This document shows, one piece after another, positions 8,025 through 15,640 of a stretch of DNA of 32,215 nucleotides. How positions within the stretch are numbered: position 1 is the first letter of the stretch; each line of letters begins with the position of its first letter. The notes under the pieces are model-generated. The model saw nothing but the letters and a program-made list of their open reading frames with translations. It had not been told where the DNA came from and made no database searches. The position numbers and the translations under genes were made by a program. Source of the stretch: Armatimonadota bacterium (GTDB lineage: Bacteria > Armatimonadota > Fimbriimonadia > Fimbriimonadales > GBS-DC); assembly GCA_023511915.1 (NCBI GenBank), contig JAIMAN010000027.1:1-32215 (forward strand), read 5' to 3'.

Positions 8025-8199
8025 ATCCCTCGTGGCTACGGGACGCGCGAAGCGTGGTGGTCTGCTTTTGGACACGGGATACCGTACAACACAAGACCGA
8101 GTGCATTCCTCCCGCAGTGATAGGTCCCTGCCAGAGGTACTGGCGGAAGATAGAGAATGTGAAAGAGTCGCAGTCAAAGGTGTACAAATGTGTCTCTGA
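7963..8199 (+). CDS. Small ORF with a strong ribosome site (doubtful)
   Basis: An ATG at 7963 follows GAGGAGG with ideal spacing, giving a 78-residue reading beginning MKAILGLVNGLVTTRNMLRG. The composition after residue 30 is basic and unlike a known protein, and a different frame (8054-8347) looks more protein-like from that point. Either this is a short real peptide or its 5' part belongs to the cysteine-rich ORF through a frameshift. No family is recognised. Confidence 0.25.
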   Translation: MKAILGLVNGLVTTRNMLRGKSLVATGRAKRGGLLLDTGYRTTQDRVHSSRSDRSLPEVLAEDRECERVAVKGVQMCL

Positions 8200-8347
8200 G
8201 AATGGAGAGGAGTTGTGTCGAGAAACAAGAGAACGCACCAAGTATTACTTTGCTAAGTATAACGTCACTATCGACCTGAGCAACTGTCAGTGCGAGCCGC
8301 TTCCTGCTCCTGTCGCACCGGTCGAACGTCGGGAAGTTCAACAGTGA
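8054..8347 (+). CDS. Small cysteine-rich ORF, unrecognised
   Basis: This reading of up to 97 residues, from a GTG at 8054, contains paired cysteines: TECIPPAVIGPCQRYW, KVYKCVSENGEELC and SNCQCEPL. The aromatic and cysteine spacing looks like a small disulfide-stabilised secreted domain, but no signal peptide is in frame. The good ribosome site upstream (about 7948) serves a different frame. The true N-terminus is therefore unclear and a frameshift between 7990 and 8054 is possible. It ends 19 bases before the next gene. Confidence 0.4.
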   Translation: MVVCFWTRDTVQHKTECIPPAVIGPCQRYWRKIENVKESQSKVYKCVSENGEELCRETRERTKYYFAKYNVTIDLSNCQCEPLPAPVAPVERREVQQ

Positions 8348-8366
8348 ATTAGTTAGGAGGTGATTT

Positions 8367-9446
8367 ATGAGCATTATAAGCTTTCTCTGTGCACTCATGA
8401 TAGTAGGGCAAGACTTTCAGGATTTTACCGATGATCCAAGTCGCTCGCAGCAGGTACAGGCTCAAGTTTTTGTCAGCGACTCCCTGCACTCACGAGACTC
8501 GCTGATTGTCATAGGAGTTGCTTCAATGTCAGAGCGCGCTACTGCAAGGAATCTGCTAGAGTCTACTGGGGGGTCGCTACAACAAATAGAAGTTAGGGCG
8601 AACTCTCTGGGATATAAGGTGATTCGAGATGGGGAAGTCGTCTACCTAATTTCTCCGAGCCACTGGCGTGACAATATACTTCTTGGACTGTGCCATCTGG
8701 CGGAACAACTGAGTACTGTCTCGCCACAGAATCCCCTTCCGATCTCGCGAGTGTCTTCTCGGAGTCGAGCTTTACTCCACCGTTGGCTGACAAGCCAAGC
8801 AAATCGATCGCGACCTCGTGAGATTGCTGTCTCTGAGCGATTGCTCACCGACGGCGTGATATGGTGGTCAGGTTTAGTTCAGTTTGAAATATACGCAGGC
8901 GATCAAGAGTACCGTGGCTCCTTCATTTTGGAATATACCCCCTCTGTACCTCCTCATAGCGTGCAGAGGGATCAACAGTCCCCCAATACATTTTCAAGTG
9001 TAAAATCCAAAATGGACGGCGAATTGGAATTGACTATATTGTTTTCAAAAGAAGTCTCGGAAAACGATTATGTAAGACTCAGTAGGAATTACCTCGATTT
9101 GGTTGCCCGTGAGTTTCAAGCAATACGCGAGAGATATGACGAAGTGGTTCTCCAGATGCAGAGGGTTCTGGTGAGCCACTTTGGTATGCCAGAAGAGTGG
9201 GCTGCGGGAAAAGAATCTCCCTTCACAACGCTTCCTGAATGGATAAAGAACCACATCGCTGAGGAACTGAGAAGCCACTACGCAGGCAAAGCTATCGACG
9301 AGATAAAAGGCTTGCTTGGAGGCTACAGTGTAAAAGCAACCATACGGCCTGTGATCTTAATAGGAGGCTTTGTGAGCGAGTACTCTTTTGAAAGCTACGG
9401 TTGGGGATTGAGCGATTTGCTAGGCGCTGTAAAGCCACAACGCTGA
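8367..9446 (+). CDS. Hypothetical protein with short hydrophobic N-terminus, AT-rich islet
   Basis: The ATG at 8367 is preceded by an excellent AGGAGGTGA. The 359 residues begin with a short hydrophobic stretch (MSIISFLCALMIVG) that could be a signal sequence. The rest is mixed alpha/beta in composition, with a helical, charged section at about 240-330 (ARNLLESTGGSLQQIEVRANSLGYKVIRDGEV near the front; YLDLVAREFQAIRERYDEVVLQM later). I recognise no family. Base composition is clearly more AT-rich than in flanking genes, with many A/T-ending codons, suggesting transfer. It follows the sigma gene and the small cysteine-rich ORF in one direction. Confidence 0.75.
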   Translation: MSIISFLCALMIVGQDFQDFTDDPSRSQQVQAQVFVSDSLHSRDSLIVIGVASMSERATARNLLESTGGSLQQIEVRANSLGYKVIRDGEVVYLISPSHWRDNILLGLCHLAEQLSTVSPQNPLPISRVSSRSRALLHRWLTSQANRSRPREIAVSERLLTDGVIWWSGLVQFEIYAGDQEYRGSFILEYTPSVPPHSVQRDQQSPNTFSSVKSKMDGELELTILFSKEVSENDYVRLSRNYLDLVAREFQAIRERYDEVVLQMQRVLVSHFGMPEEWAAGKESPFTTLPEWIKNHIAEELRSHYAGKAIDEIKGLLGGYSVKATIRPVILIGGFVSEYSFESYGWGLSDLLGAVKPQR

Positions 9447-9518
9447 GGCACGCAAAGGCAGTTTGCACGGATACGCTTGCCACTGAAATCCTAGCAGTAG
9501 GAGGAGATTCCTTCACAG

Positions 9519-10289
9519 GTGGGTTTTGTGTGGAAAGTGGAGCACAAGCGTTCGGCGAATGAGAGCTTGCTGATTGGGTACGAGTATAGTTATGACCTGC
9601 TGGGTCGTGTGGTGCAGAGCGTGGAGTATCCAAGTGGGGATAAGACGGAGTATGCCTACACGCCTGCGGGTCGTTTGGAGAGTGAAGTGCGTGAGGGTCA
9701 GGTATGGTACAGTCGGTACTACGGGTACAATCTGGACGGCAGTCGGCATACGGTGGAGCGCAACGATATGTTGAATGGTGCGCATGTGGATGTGTATGCC
9801 TATGACCCTGAATCGGGTCGGTTGGTGTCGGTGACGGACACTGTTCCCGAGCCTGATGTGGTTCACAGTTTTGTGTGGAACCCAGAGGGCACTTTGGCGC
9901 GGTGGGAGGAGCCGAACAGTTATGCGCGTGTGTTTGGGTACGACGAGGAGGGTCGGTTGGTGAAGATAGAGCGCGATTACGGGGCTGGCAGTGTGCAGTT
10001 GGCGTATGAGTACGGGTACAGTAGTGATGGTGCGCGTGTGTGGAAGCGGGATGTGCGGAACGAGCAGGAGTATCGGTATGTGTGCCGAATTGGTTGTGGT
10101 GGTGTGCCGATGCGGGTGTATAACCGACCGACAAGCGGCGGGAGTTGGATAAGCATGGAGGACTACTTGCCTGCAGGCAACGCGCTGGGGTACAATCAGA
10201 ACTGGCGGTTCGGTATTCAGGCGGTGAGTTGCTGATGATGACGGCGAGTGGTGAGCCAAGCAGGTACTATCCGATGGGAAGCAACGGGT
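9519..10289 (+). pseudogene. RHS/YD-repeat protein remnant, frameshifted and truncated
   Basis: The 238-residue reading 9519-10235 is made of YD repeats (YSYDLLGRVVQSVEYPSG, YAYTPAGRLESEV, VYAYDPESGRLVSV, FGYDEEGRLVKI, YEYGYSSDGARVW), as in RHS proteins of several thousand residues. It ends LPAGNALGYNQNWRFG, then shifts out of frame near 10212. The sequence resumes in another frame as SGGELLMMTASGEPSRYYPMGSNGSV until it meets the convergent DUF4350 gene at 10289. Both the N-terminal body and the C-terminal core are missing. A GGAGGAG site lies 12 bases before the first GTG, so expression of a fragment is possible. It is most likely a decayed or recombined piece of a larger RHS gene. Confidence 0.8.
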
Positions 10290-11473
10290 CAGTGATTTGC
10301 CGCCTCAATCCGCCGCAGGAGGCGTAGCGCCTCGTCGGGGGTGAGTTGCGGGTTTTGGAGGGCGCGGTGCGCCTCCGCGAGCGCGTCGCGCATCGGCGAG
10401 TCGGGCGGCAGGGCTTGAATGAGCTGCAGCAGCGTCGCGCCCGCAGGCAGCCCCAGCCGACGACAGAGCCGACGGCGCACATCGTCCAGAATCGTCTCGA
10501 AGGCGGGCTGAACGGCTTGTGTGCGCTCGTAGACGCCCGCGAGCGCGTCTACATACTCGCTGAGCGCAGGGGCGCGCGACGGGGTAGGGCGGGGCAGCCC
10601 GAACCGCTTGCCCAGCGAGTAGAACGCCACCAGCGTGACCAGCATCAGGTGCGCGAAGGCGATTCGCACACCCATCGGCGCGACGCCCCAGAAGCCGCGC
10701 GGCGCGCCCACCTCGCGCTCCAAGTCGCCTTGACCCGCGTCGTCGAAGTAGACCACGCCGCCCTTGGGGAGCATCGTGCGCACCACCGCCAGAATGAACG
10801 CGCCGTTGTCCGCCTCGCGCAGCCGCTCGTTGGTCAGCCACTGCCAGTCGGTACACTCGAACACGATGCCCTTCTCGTAGTGCCACAGCGCCGCCTCCAC
10901 CGCGCCGCCTGTGTGGAGCAGGGGAACCCAGCGCTCCTCGCGGGGCGAAAGGTTCGTCTGCTGATCTGCCAGTCGCACGCGCTGGATGCCGTCCAGCCAC
11001 GGCGTGGGCAGGCTCGGCTGGGCGTCGAGCAAGCGGTCGGTGGGGAACAGCGCAATTGGCAGGCGGTTGCGGGCGTCGCCGCGCAGCGAATCGGGCAGGC
11101 GCGTGTCCCCGCTGAACAGCAGCAGTCGCCCACCCTTGCGCAGCCAAGAGTCCAGCGCGTCGGCGTCCTCCGCGCTCCAATCGCCGCCTGTGCCACTGGC
11201 GTCCAGTCGGAAAGGGGGCGGGAAGATGACGAGCATATCGGCGTCTTTGGGCAAGCGGCGGTAGGTGCGCTTGAGCGGGCGCACCGTGTAGCCGTTGCGC
11301 TCCAGCAGGCGGGCGAAGCCCTTGACGCCGTAGCGGTGCTGGCTATAACTCAGGGGCAGGGGACTGAAACGCGGGTCGCGCGCCTCCTGCGCCAGCCGCA
11401 GCGAATAGAGCAGCATCGCCGCCACCACGCCAATCAGCAGCACCAGCCCCAGCCGCTCACGCAGGAACTGCAT
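10289..11473 (-). CDS. DUF4350 domain membrane protein
   Basis: The 394 residues begin with one membrane segment (LVLLIGVVAAMLLYSL). A periplasmic or extracellular DUF4350 domain follows, with YSQHRYGVKGFARLLERNGYTV and ADALDSWLRKGGRLLLFSGD, resembling a GATase-like fold. A second hydrophobic segment lies at about 275-295 (IAFAHLMLVTLVAFYSLGKRFG), then a cytosolic helical tail. DUF4350 proteins usually sit with DUF4129, MoxR and DUF58 genes. Here the DUF4129 gene overlaps upstream by 17 bases, but no MoxR or DUF58 gene follows, and the convergent RHS remnant begins at the stop codon. Function is unknown. Confidence 0.85.
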   Translation of the reverse strand: MQFLRERLGLVLLIGVVAAMLLYSLRLAQEARDPRFSPLPLSYSQHRYGVKGFARLLERNGYTVRPLKRTYRRLPKDADMLVIFPPPFRLDASGTGGDWSAEDADALDSWLRKGGRLLLFSGDTRLPDSLRGDARNRLPIALFPTDRLLDAQPSLPTPWLDGIQRVRLADQQTNLSPREERWVPLLHTGGAVEAALWHYEKGIVFECTDWQWLTNERLREADNGAFILAVVRTMLPKGGVVYFDDAGQGDLEREVGAPRGFWGVAPMGVRIAFAHLMLVTLVAFYSLGKRFGLPRPTPSRAPALSEYVDALAGVYERTQAVQPAFETILDDVRRRLCRRLGLPAGATLLQLIQALPPDSPMRDALAEAHRALQNPQLTPDEALRLLRRIEAANH

Positions 11474-12491
11474 GCGCCTCCAGCCTCCTGTAGAGCGCGT
11501 CGAACGCCGCCTCGAACTGGCGGTAGGTCGCTTCGTCGGGGGTCATCCCGCCGTACCAGATGGAATCGAACAGCAGCGTGACGGGGCGCAGTTGCTGGTA
11601 CGCCTCCTCGCGCAGGGCGGGGTCGGGCAGGGGAGCAGGGAAGGGGAGCAGGGCAGCGAGCGGCGGCTGGCGCAACCGTTGCAGATGCTCCCAGTTGGTG
11701 AGCGCGGGGTCGTAGTCCAGCAGTTTCGCCTCGTGTAGCAGGCGCAGCGTGCCCAAGTAGTACGCCCGTGACGCCTGCTGCCAGTTGCCTTCGTAAGCGA
11801 GTCGTCGCGCCAGTTCGCGCCACTCGCGTGCGCTGAGCGTGCGCGCGTCGTCGGGCAGGGCGTCCAGCGCGGCGAGCGACGCGCGCGCCCGACGGCGGAA
11901 CTGCACACGCCCCGCAAGGTACGAAACCGCCAGCGCGAGCGTCAGCACCAGCAGCACAATCATGAACCACTGCAGGAACTGCGCCAGCCAGCCGCCGCCA
12001 ACCCCGCCCAGCCCGCCAAACAGCCGATTGAGCCAGCGCACAACCGTCTCCACCGCGTTCAGGAACGCCTCCGACAGGCGCTCTATCAGGGACTTGGGCG
12101 GGATTTGCATGTCAGGCTCGGCGAAGATGGCGTCCAGTTGCTGCCTGACGCGGTCGGGGGCAGGGGATGGGGTAGGGGAGGGCGCGAGCGTTTCGCGATA
12201 GGCGCGGATGCTGCGCCTTGCGCGGGCGATGTCGGACAGGTCGCCGTCGGTCGCCGCCTCGTCGAGCAACGCCTCAAGCGGTTCGCGCGCCTCTGGGGGC
12301 AGGGGAGCGAGCGCGCGCTGCGCCCGCTGGACGAAAACTTTTCGGTCGGCAGGGCGTGCGCGGGACGCCGCTTCAAGGGCGCGCTCCGCCTCGAGCAGCG
12401 CGTCCGCAGGCTCGCTCGCCCACACGCACGCACAGAGCAGGGCAGCCCACACCCAGCTACACGCCCGCCTCGCCCCGCTGCAGCACCTCAT
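11457..12491 (-). CDS. DUF4129 domain protein with signal or membrane anchor
   Basis: I start this at the ATG at 12491 (344 residues), which follows GAGG and overlaps the previous gene by 35 bases; the frame is open 12 codons further. A hydrophobic N-terminus (SWVWAALLCACVWA) looks like a signal sequence. A helical region follows, then a membrane segment at about 180-200 (FMIVLLVLTLALAVSYLAG). The C-terminal DUF4129 domain (LARRLAYEGNWQQASRAYYLGTLRLL ... DSIWYGGMTPDEATYRQFE) is the helical, transglutaminase-associated module often found beside MoxR. It is transcribed between the multi-pass membrane gene and the DUF4350 gene. Confidence 0.85.
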   Translation of the reverse strand: MRCCSGARRACSWVWAALLCACVWASEPADALLEAERALEAASRARPADRKVFVQRAQRALAPLPPEAREPLEALLDEAATDGDLSDIARARRSIRAYRETLAPSPTPSPAPDRVRQQLDAIFAEPDMQIPPKSLIERLSEAFLNAVETVVRWLNRLFGGLGGVGGGWLAQFLQWFMIVLLVLTLALAVSYLAGRVQFRRRARASLAALDALPDDARTLSAREWRELARRLAYEGNWQQASRAYYLGTLRLLHEAKLLDYDPALTNWEHLQRLRQPPLAALLPFPAPLPDPALREEAYQQLRPVTLLFDSIWYGGMTPDEATYRQFEAAFDALYRRLEAHAVPA

Positions 12492-13494
12492 AGATGTCCA
12501 GACCCTCGTTGCGATAGCGCAGGTCAAAGTAGAGCAGGATGCTGGTCAAATACATCGCAGGCATCACCAACACATACGTGACATAGGTGAGCGACTCGTA
12601 CACTTGATTGAGAGAGAGCGACCAGCGCGTTAGCACCTGCTCAAGGTCCGAATAGATACTCAGGATGCCTACGATAATCCCCAGAAGGAGGAACACGACA
12701 CTCACCACAGCAATCGAGAAGACCGCATAGATGCCCCAGAAGGCGAGACAGCAGAGCGTGGCGTGTCGCAGGTTCGGGCGTACCAGCTCCACCGCGCGGC
12801 TGAATGCTGTAATCGCATCGGAGCGCTCTTCCAGCACGATGATCTGGGGCAGAATCGTGAACCACACCGTTGCCATCGCCGCCAGTACCAGCGTCGGGAT
12901 AGTGACGACCAACAGCAGCACAGACGACAGCACGATGGCAAGGGTCGGGCTACCGCCTGCCAGCGCGGCGACCCCGAAAATAACCGCCAGCACCAACAGA
13001 GAGTAGCCCAGCCATACCACGAAGTAGATCCCACCCAGTGCAAGCATTGCCAGCAGTTGATTCGCCACCAGTTGCCAGAAGCGTGGCTTCAGACGCTTCC
13101 ATAGGGCGCGCAGCGTGATTGGCTCGCCGACCGCCAGCATCCGAAACGCCAGCGTCGTGAACGCCGCGTGCACCATCGGCGCGACGATCAGGTACGGCAA
13201 CAGCAAAAACAGCCCCAGATATTCCAACCCTATCGCTGCAAGGAACCCGCCCGATGAGGTTCCCTCCAAGAACAACATCGGAATCAGTAGCAGAATCGAG
13301 ACAGTGATCGGAATCAGGTAGACCCAGAGCGAAATCATAAACAGCGGGCGGAAGTTTTCGCGGTAGTAGCTGACGGCGTCGTCCATCAGTTCGAACGGCG
13401 TCGCGGGGCGCGCGAGCGTGCGGAAGCGCGACTGCAGGATCGCCGCGCCGCGCGTCGTGATGCGCCAATCGCCCGATTGTGCATGCGTCTCCAT
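12457..13494 (-). CDS. Multi-pass membrane protein, unknown function
   Basis: The ATG at 13494 follows GAGGAG at good spacing and gives 345 residues. The protein has about six membrane segments: near 55-75 (LWVYLIPITVSILLLIPML), 90-110, 160-180, 185-210, 250-275 and 300-330. It also has a cytosolic basic loop containing LRALWKRLKPRFW and the segment SDAITAFSRAVELVRPNLRH. That pattern, a loop with ALWKRLKPRFW followed by AFSRAVELV, resembles the membrane domain seen in glycerophosphoryl diester phosphodiesterase-associated proteins, but I cannot assign a function. It starts 2 bases after the DUF4058 gene ends and leads into the DUF4129 gene. Confidence 0.8.
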   Translation of the reverse strand: METHAQSGDWRITTRGAAILQSRFRTLARPATPFELMDDAVSYYRENFRPLFMISLWVYLIPITVSILLLIPMLFLEGTSSGGFLAAIGLEYLGLFLLLPYLIVAPMVHAAFTTLAFRMLAVGEPITLRALWKRLKPRFWQLVANQLLAMLALGGIYFVVWLGYSLLVLAVIFGVAALAGGSPTLAIVLSSVLLLVVTIPTLVLAAMATVWFTILPQIIVLEERSDAITAFSRAVELVRPNLRHATLCCLAFWGIYAVFSIAVVSVVFLLLGIIVGILSIYSDLEQVLTRWSLSLNQVYESLTYVTYVLVMPAMYLTSILLYFDLRYRNEGLDIYEVLQRGEAGV

Positions 13495-13496
13495 CG

Positions 13497-14309
13497 CTAA
13501 CTCCTCAAGCCCTGCTCGCGTAAGCGTGCGTCCACCCACGCCTGTTTTTCTGGGGGCAGGGGAATCGGCGGCGGCTGCGTGTAGTCCACCGCCTTGTGAT
13601 ACTGCCCCTCACGGTAGGCGTCCTCGAACCCCGCCTGCAAGTGTACCACAATATCGGGGTCAGGCGCACGCAAGGGCACAAGCACTGCGGGCAGAGGATC
13701 CGCGAGGTCGACGAACCACACATCTGCCTCGCGCCCCGACCAGCCTGCCCTGTGTAGACAAACAAGGTAATCCCACGCCGAACGGACACGCTGCAACGCC
13801 TCCAACGGGGGGAAGACCGTGTGCGCCCCCTCGTGCAGCAGGTCGATCTCCATCAGATGAACCGTGCTGTTGAGCAAATCGCGCTGTTTGCGCAGGTACT
13901 GCCGTCGCCCTTCGGAGTTGGGTGCCTTGTTGGCAGGGCTTAGAATCTCGATAACGGTCACTAAGGTACGCTCGGGCGCGTGCAACGAGTAAATCTCGAT
14001 GTAGGGTTCGCGCATAGGCTCGGTGTGAATGGCGATATGGACGGGCGCGTCTGCGACGGCAGCACCTGTTGCCCACGCGTGCGTCTCGCGGTTCGAGATG
14101 CCTACAGAGACATCAGGCACATAACGCAGCCTACCCTCGTGTGTCTCTACATAAATGCGTTCCTGTATCAGCGCGAGGTAGCCTTCGGGCAATCGCTCGC
14201 TAATCTGGCGGCGCAGCGCGCTGATGAGCGTGTGATGCACATCGCCCCACAGCGCAGGGTTCTCCAAGTAGGGATCCATTCCAGGAAACGGGCACAGGCT
14301 CGCAGCCAC
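13497..14309 (-). CDS. DUF4058 family protein
   Basis: The 270 residues contain the family signature at the start (PFPGMDPYLENPALWGDVHH) and the conserved core RYVPDVSVGI, PYIEIYSLHAPERTLVTVIEILSPANK, YLRKQRDLLNSTVHLMEIDLL. The arrangement of Asp, the E-I-L-S-P-x-N-K motif and a downstream K/R resembles restriction-endonuclease-like folds such as Uma2. That is only a resemblance, and no activity is established for DUF4058. It is the fourth gene after rho in the same direction. Start: the codon used gives the standard N-terminus. Confidence 0.88.
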   Translation of the reverse strand: MAASLCPFPGMDPYLENPALWGDVHHTLISALRRQISERLPEGYLALIQERIYVETHEGRLRYVPDVSVGISNRETHAWATGAAVADAPVHIAIHTEPMREPYIEIYSLHAPERTLVTVIEILSPANKAPNSEGRRQYLRKQRDLLNSTVHLMEIDLLHEGAHTVFPPLEALQRVRSAWDYLVCLHRAGWSGREADVWFVDLADPLPAVLVPLRAPDPDIVVHLQAGFEDAYREGQYHKAVDYTQPPPIPLPPEKQAWVDARLREQGLRS

Positions 14310-14327
14310 AGCCGAATTGTACCTGTT

Positions 14328-14993
14328 TCACTCGTGGCAGGCGCGCGCCCTGCGCTGTCCCGACAGGCGGGCGACCTGCTCCTCCAGAAACGCGAGCTGC
14401 GCCTCCGCGCTAGGCAAGCTCAGCACCTGCTCGGCGGGGATGACCTGCCCGAAGCGCACGCGCACGACGCCGAATGCGGGCTTCGGAACCAGCCTCCCGT
14501 AGGGCAGGATTCGATCCGTGCCGACGATTCCGACAGGCAGCACAGGCGCGCGTGTCTGGCGCAAAATCAGCAGCACGCCCGGCAGAAACGGCTGCAGGTC
14601 GCGCGACTCGGAGAGTTCGCCTTCGGGGAAAATCGCCAACGCTTCGCCGCTCTGCACGGTCTCGATGGCGAGCTTCAGCCCCGTGCGGTCAGGGGCGCGC
14701 TGCTTGATGGGCACCATCTTCGCCAGCCGCGCAATCGCGCCGACGATGGGGATGCTGGGGATGTCCGCGCGCCCGATGAAGCACAGGTGGCGCGGCGCAG
14801 CGTACCACAGTACGGGCGGATCCGCCAGCGAGAGATGGTTCGCGACCACAATCAGCCCGCCGCGCCGCGGCACATTCGCGCGCCCTTCAATTCGCAGCCA
14901 CACAAAAAACGGGAACCGAAAAGTAATCGCGAACAGCAACTTGAAAAACACATAGGCGATATCGAAAACGATTCGGTTCCACAGGGCGCGCAT
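14328..14993 (-). CDS. plsC: 1-acyl-glycerol-3-phosphate acyltransferase (PlsC family)
   Basis: This 221-residue protein transfers an acyl chain to lysophosphatidic acid in phospholipid synthesis. It has an N-terminal hydrophobic segment (IVFDIAYVFFKLLFAITFRFPFFVW). The catalytic NHLSLAD box gives the H-x4-D motif, the substrate-binding FPEG sits within AIFPEGELS, and a VLPVGIVG strand follows. All PlsC motifs are recognisable, and the length is usual for bacterial forms. It follows the bifunctional-nuclease gene with a gap of about 27 bases. Confidence 0.92.
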   Translation of the reverse strand: MRALWNRIVFDIAYVFFKLLFAITFRFPFFVWLRIEGRANVPRRGGLIVVANHLSLADPPVLWYAAPRHLCFIGRADIPSIPIVGAIARLAKMVPIKQRAPDRTGLKLAIETVQSGEALAIFPEGELSESRDLQPFLPGVLLILRQTRAPVLPVGIVGTDRILPYGRLVPKPAFGVVRVRFGQVIPAEQVLSLPSAEAQLAFLEEQVARLSGQRRARACHE

Positions 14994-15020
14994 AGAGTCT
15001 GATAAGTGGGATTATGTTAA

Positions 15021-15629
15021 CTAATAGTCTTCGGGCTGACCCTCCGCTTCCAGCACCGACTCCGCCATGTAGATGGGCGCGCGGAAGCGCAGCGCGAGCG
15101 CAATCGCGTCGCTGGGGCGCGAGTCGATCTCGATTTCCTCGTCGCCGTGCAGCAGGTAGATTTTCGCGTAGAAGGTGCCTTGCCACAGGTCGTCGATGAC
15201 CACGCGGTCGATGCTCACGCCCAGCCGTGTGAGGATGTTGCGCGTGAGGTCGTGCGTCATCGGGCGCGGCGGCGCATCGTCGTTGAGCGCGGAGACAATC
15301 GCGTGCGCCTCGAACGGACCGATGACAATCGGCACGGTGCGTCCGTAATTGTCGCGCACCTGCACCAGCAGCGCGCGGGGCTGTCCATGCTCGATGCGCT
15401 CGTAGACGCCCGTGACGCGCACTTCCAGCTCGCGTCCGCGCTCGAAGCGGGGTGCGGCGCGTTCGTCCAGCTCGCTGCTGGTCGGCTCGCCGCCCAAAAG
15501 ACGCTGCAGCTGCGCCTCTATCTCTTCGAGTTCCGCCTCTTCAGACTCGAAATCATCATCGTCGAAGAGGTCTTCGAACTCGTCGTCGGGGTCTTCGTCG
15601 AACGGTCGCTTGCGTTCGTCGTCGCGCAT
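15021..15629 (-). CDS. Bifunctional nuclease family protein (DUF151)
   Basis: The chosen ATG at 15629 follows AGGAG and starts 11 bases after rho stops, giving 202 residues. The first 65 residues are highly acidic (DEDPDDEFEDLFDDDDFESEEAELEE) and probably unstructured. The BFN domain covers about 70-200: VRVTGVYERIEHGQPRALLVQ, RTVPIVIGPFEAHAIVSAL, RPMTHDLTRNIL, VVIDDLWQGTFYAKIYL and SRPSDAIALALRF. The family has reported nuclease activity in some plant members, and its bacterial role is unclear. The acidic N-terminal tail is unusual for a nuclease. Confidence 0.9.
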   Translation of the reverse strand: MRDDERKRPFDEDPDDEFEDLFDDDDFESEEAELEEIEAQLQRLLGGEPTSSELDERAAPRFERGRELEVRVTGVYERIEHGQPRALLVQVRDNYGRTVPIVIGPFEAHAIVSALNDDAPPRPMTHDLTRNILTRLGVSIDRVVIDDLWQGTFYAKIYLLHGDEEIEIDSRPSDAIALALRFRAPIYMAESVLEAEGQPEDY

Positions 15630-15640
15630 GGGGTTGTCTC

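Noticed and set aside
8367-9446. Anti-sigma factor for the ECF-like sigma
   Set aside because: No zinc-binding anti-sigma motif or internal membrane helix with a cytosolic N-terminal domain is visible.
9447-10290. Insertion sequence explaining the islet
   Set aside because: I found no transposase, terminal inverted repeats or target duplication.
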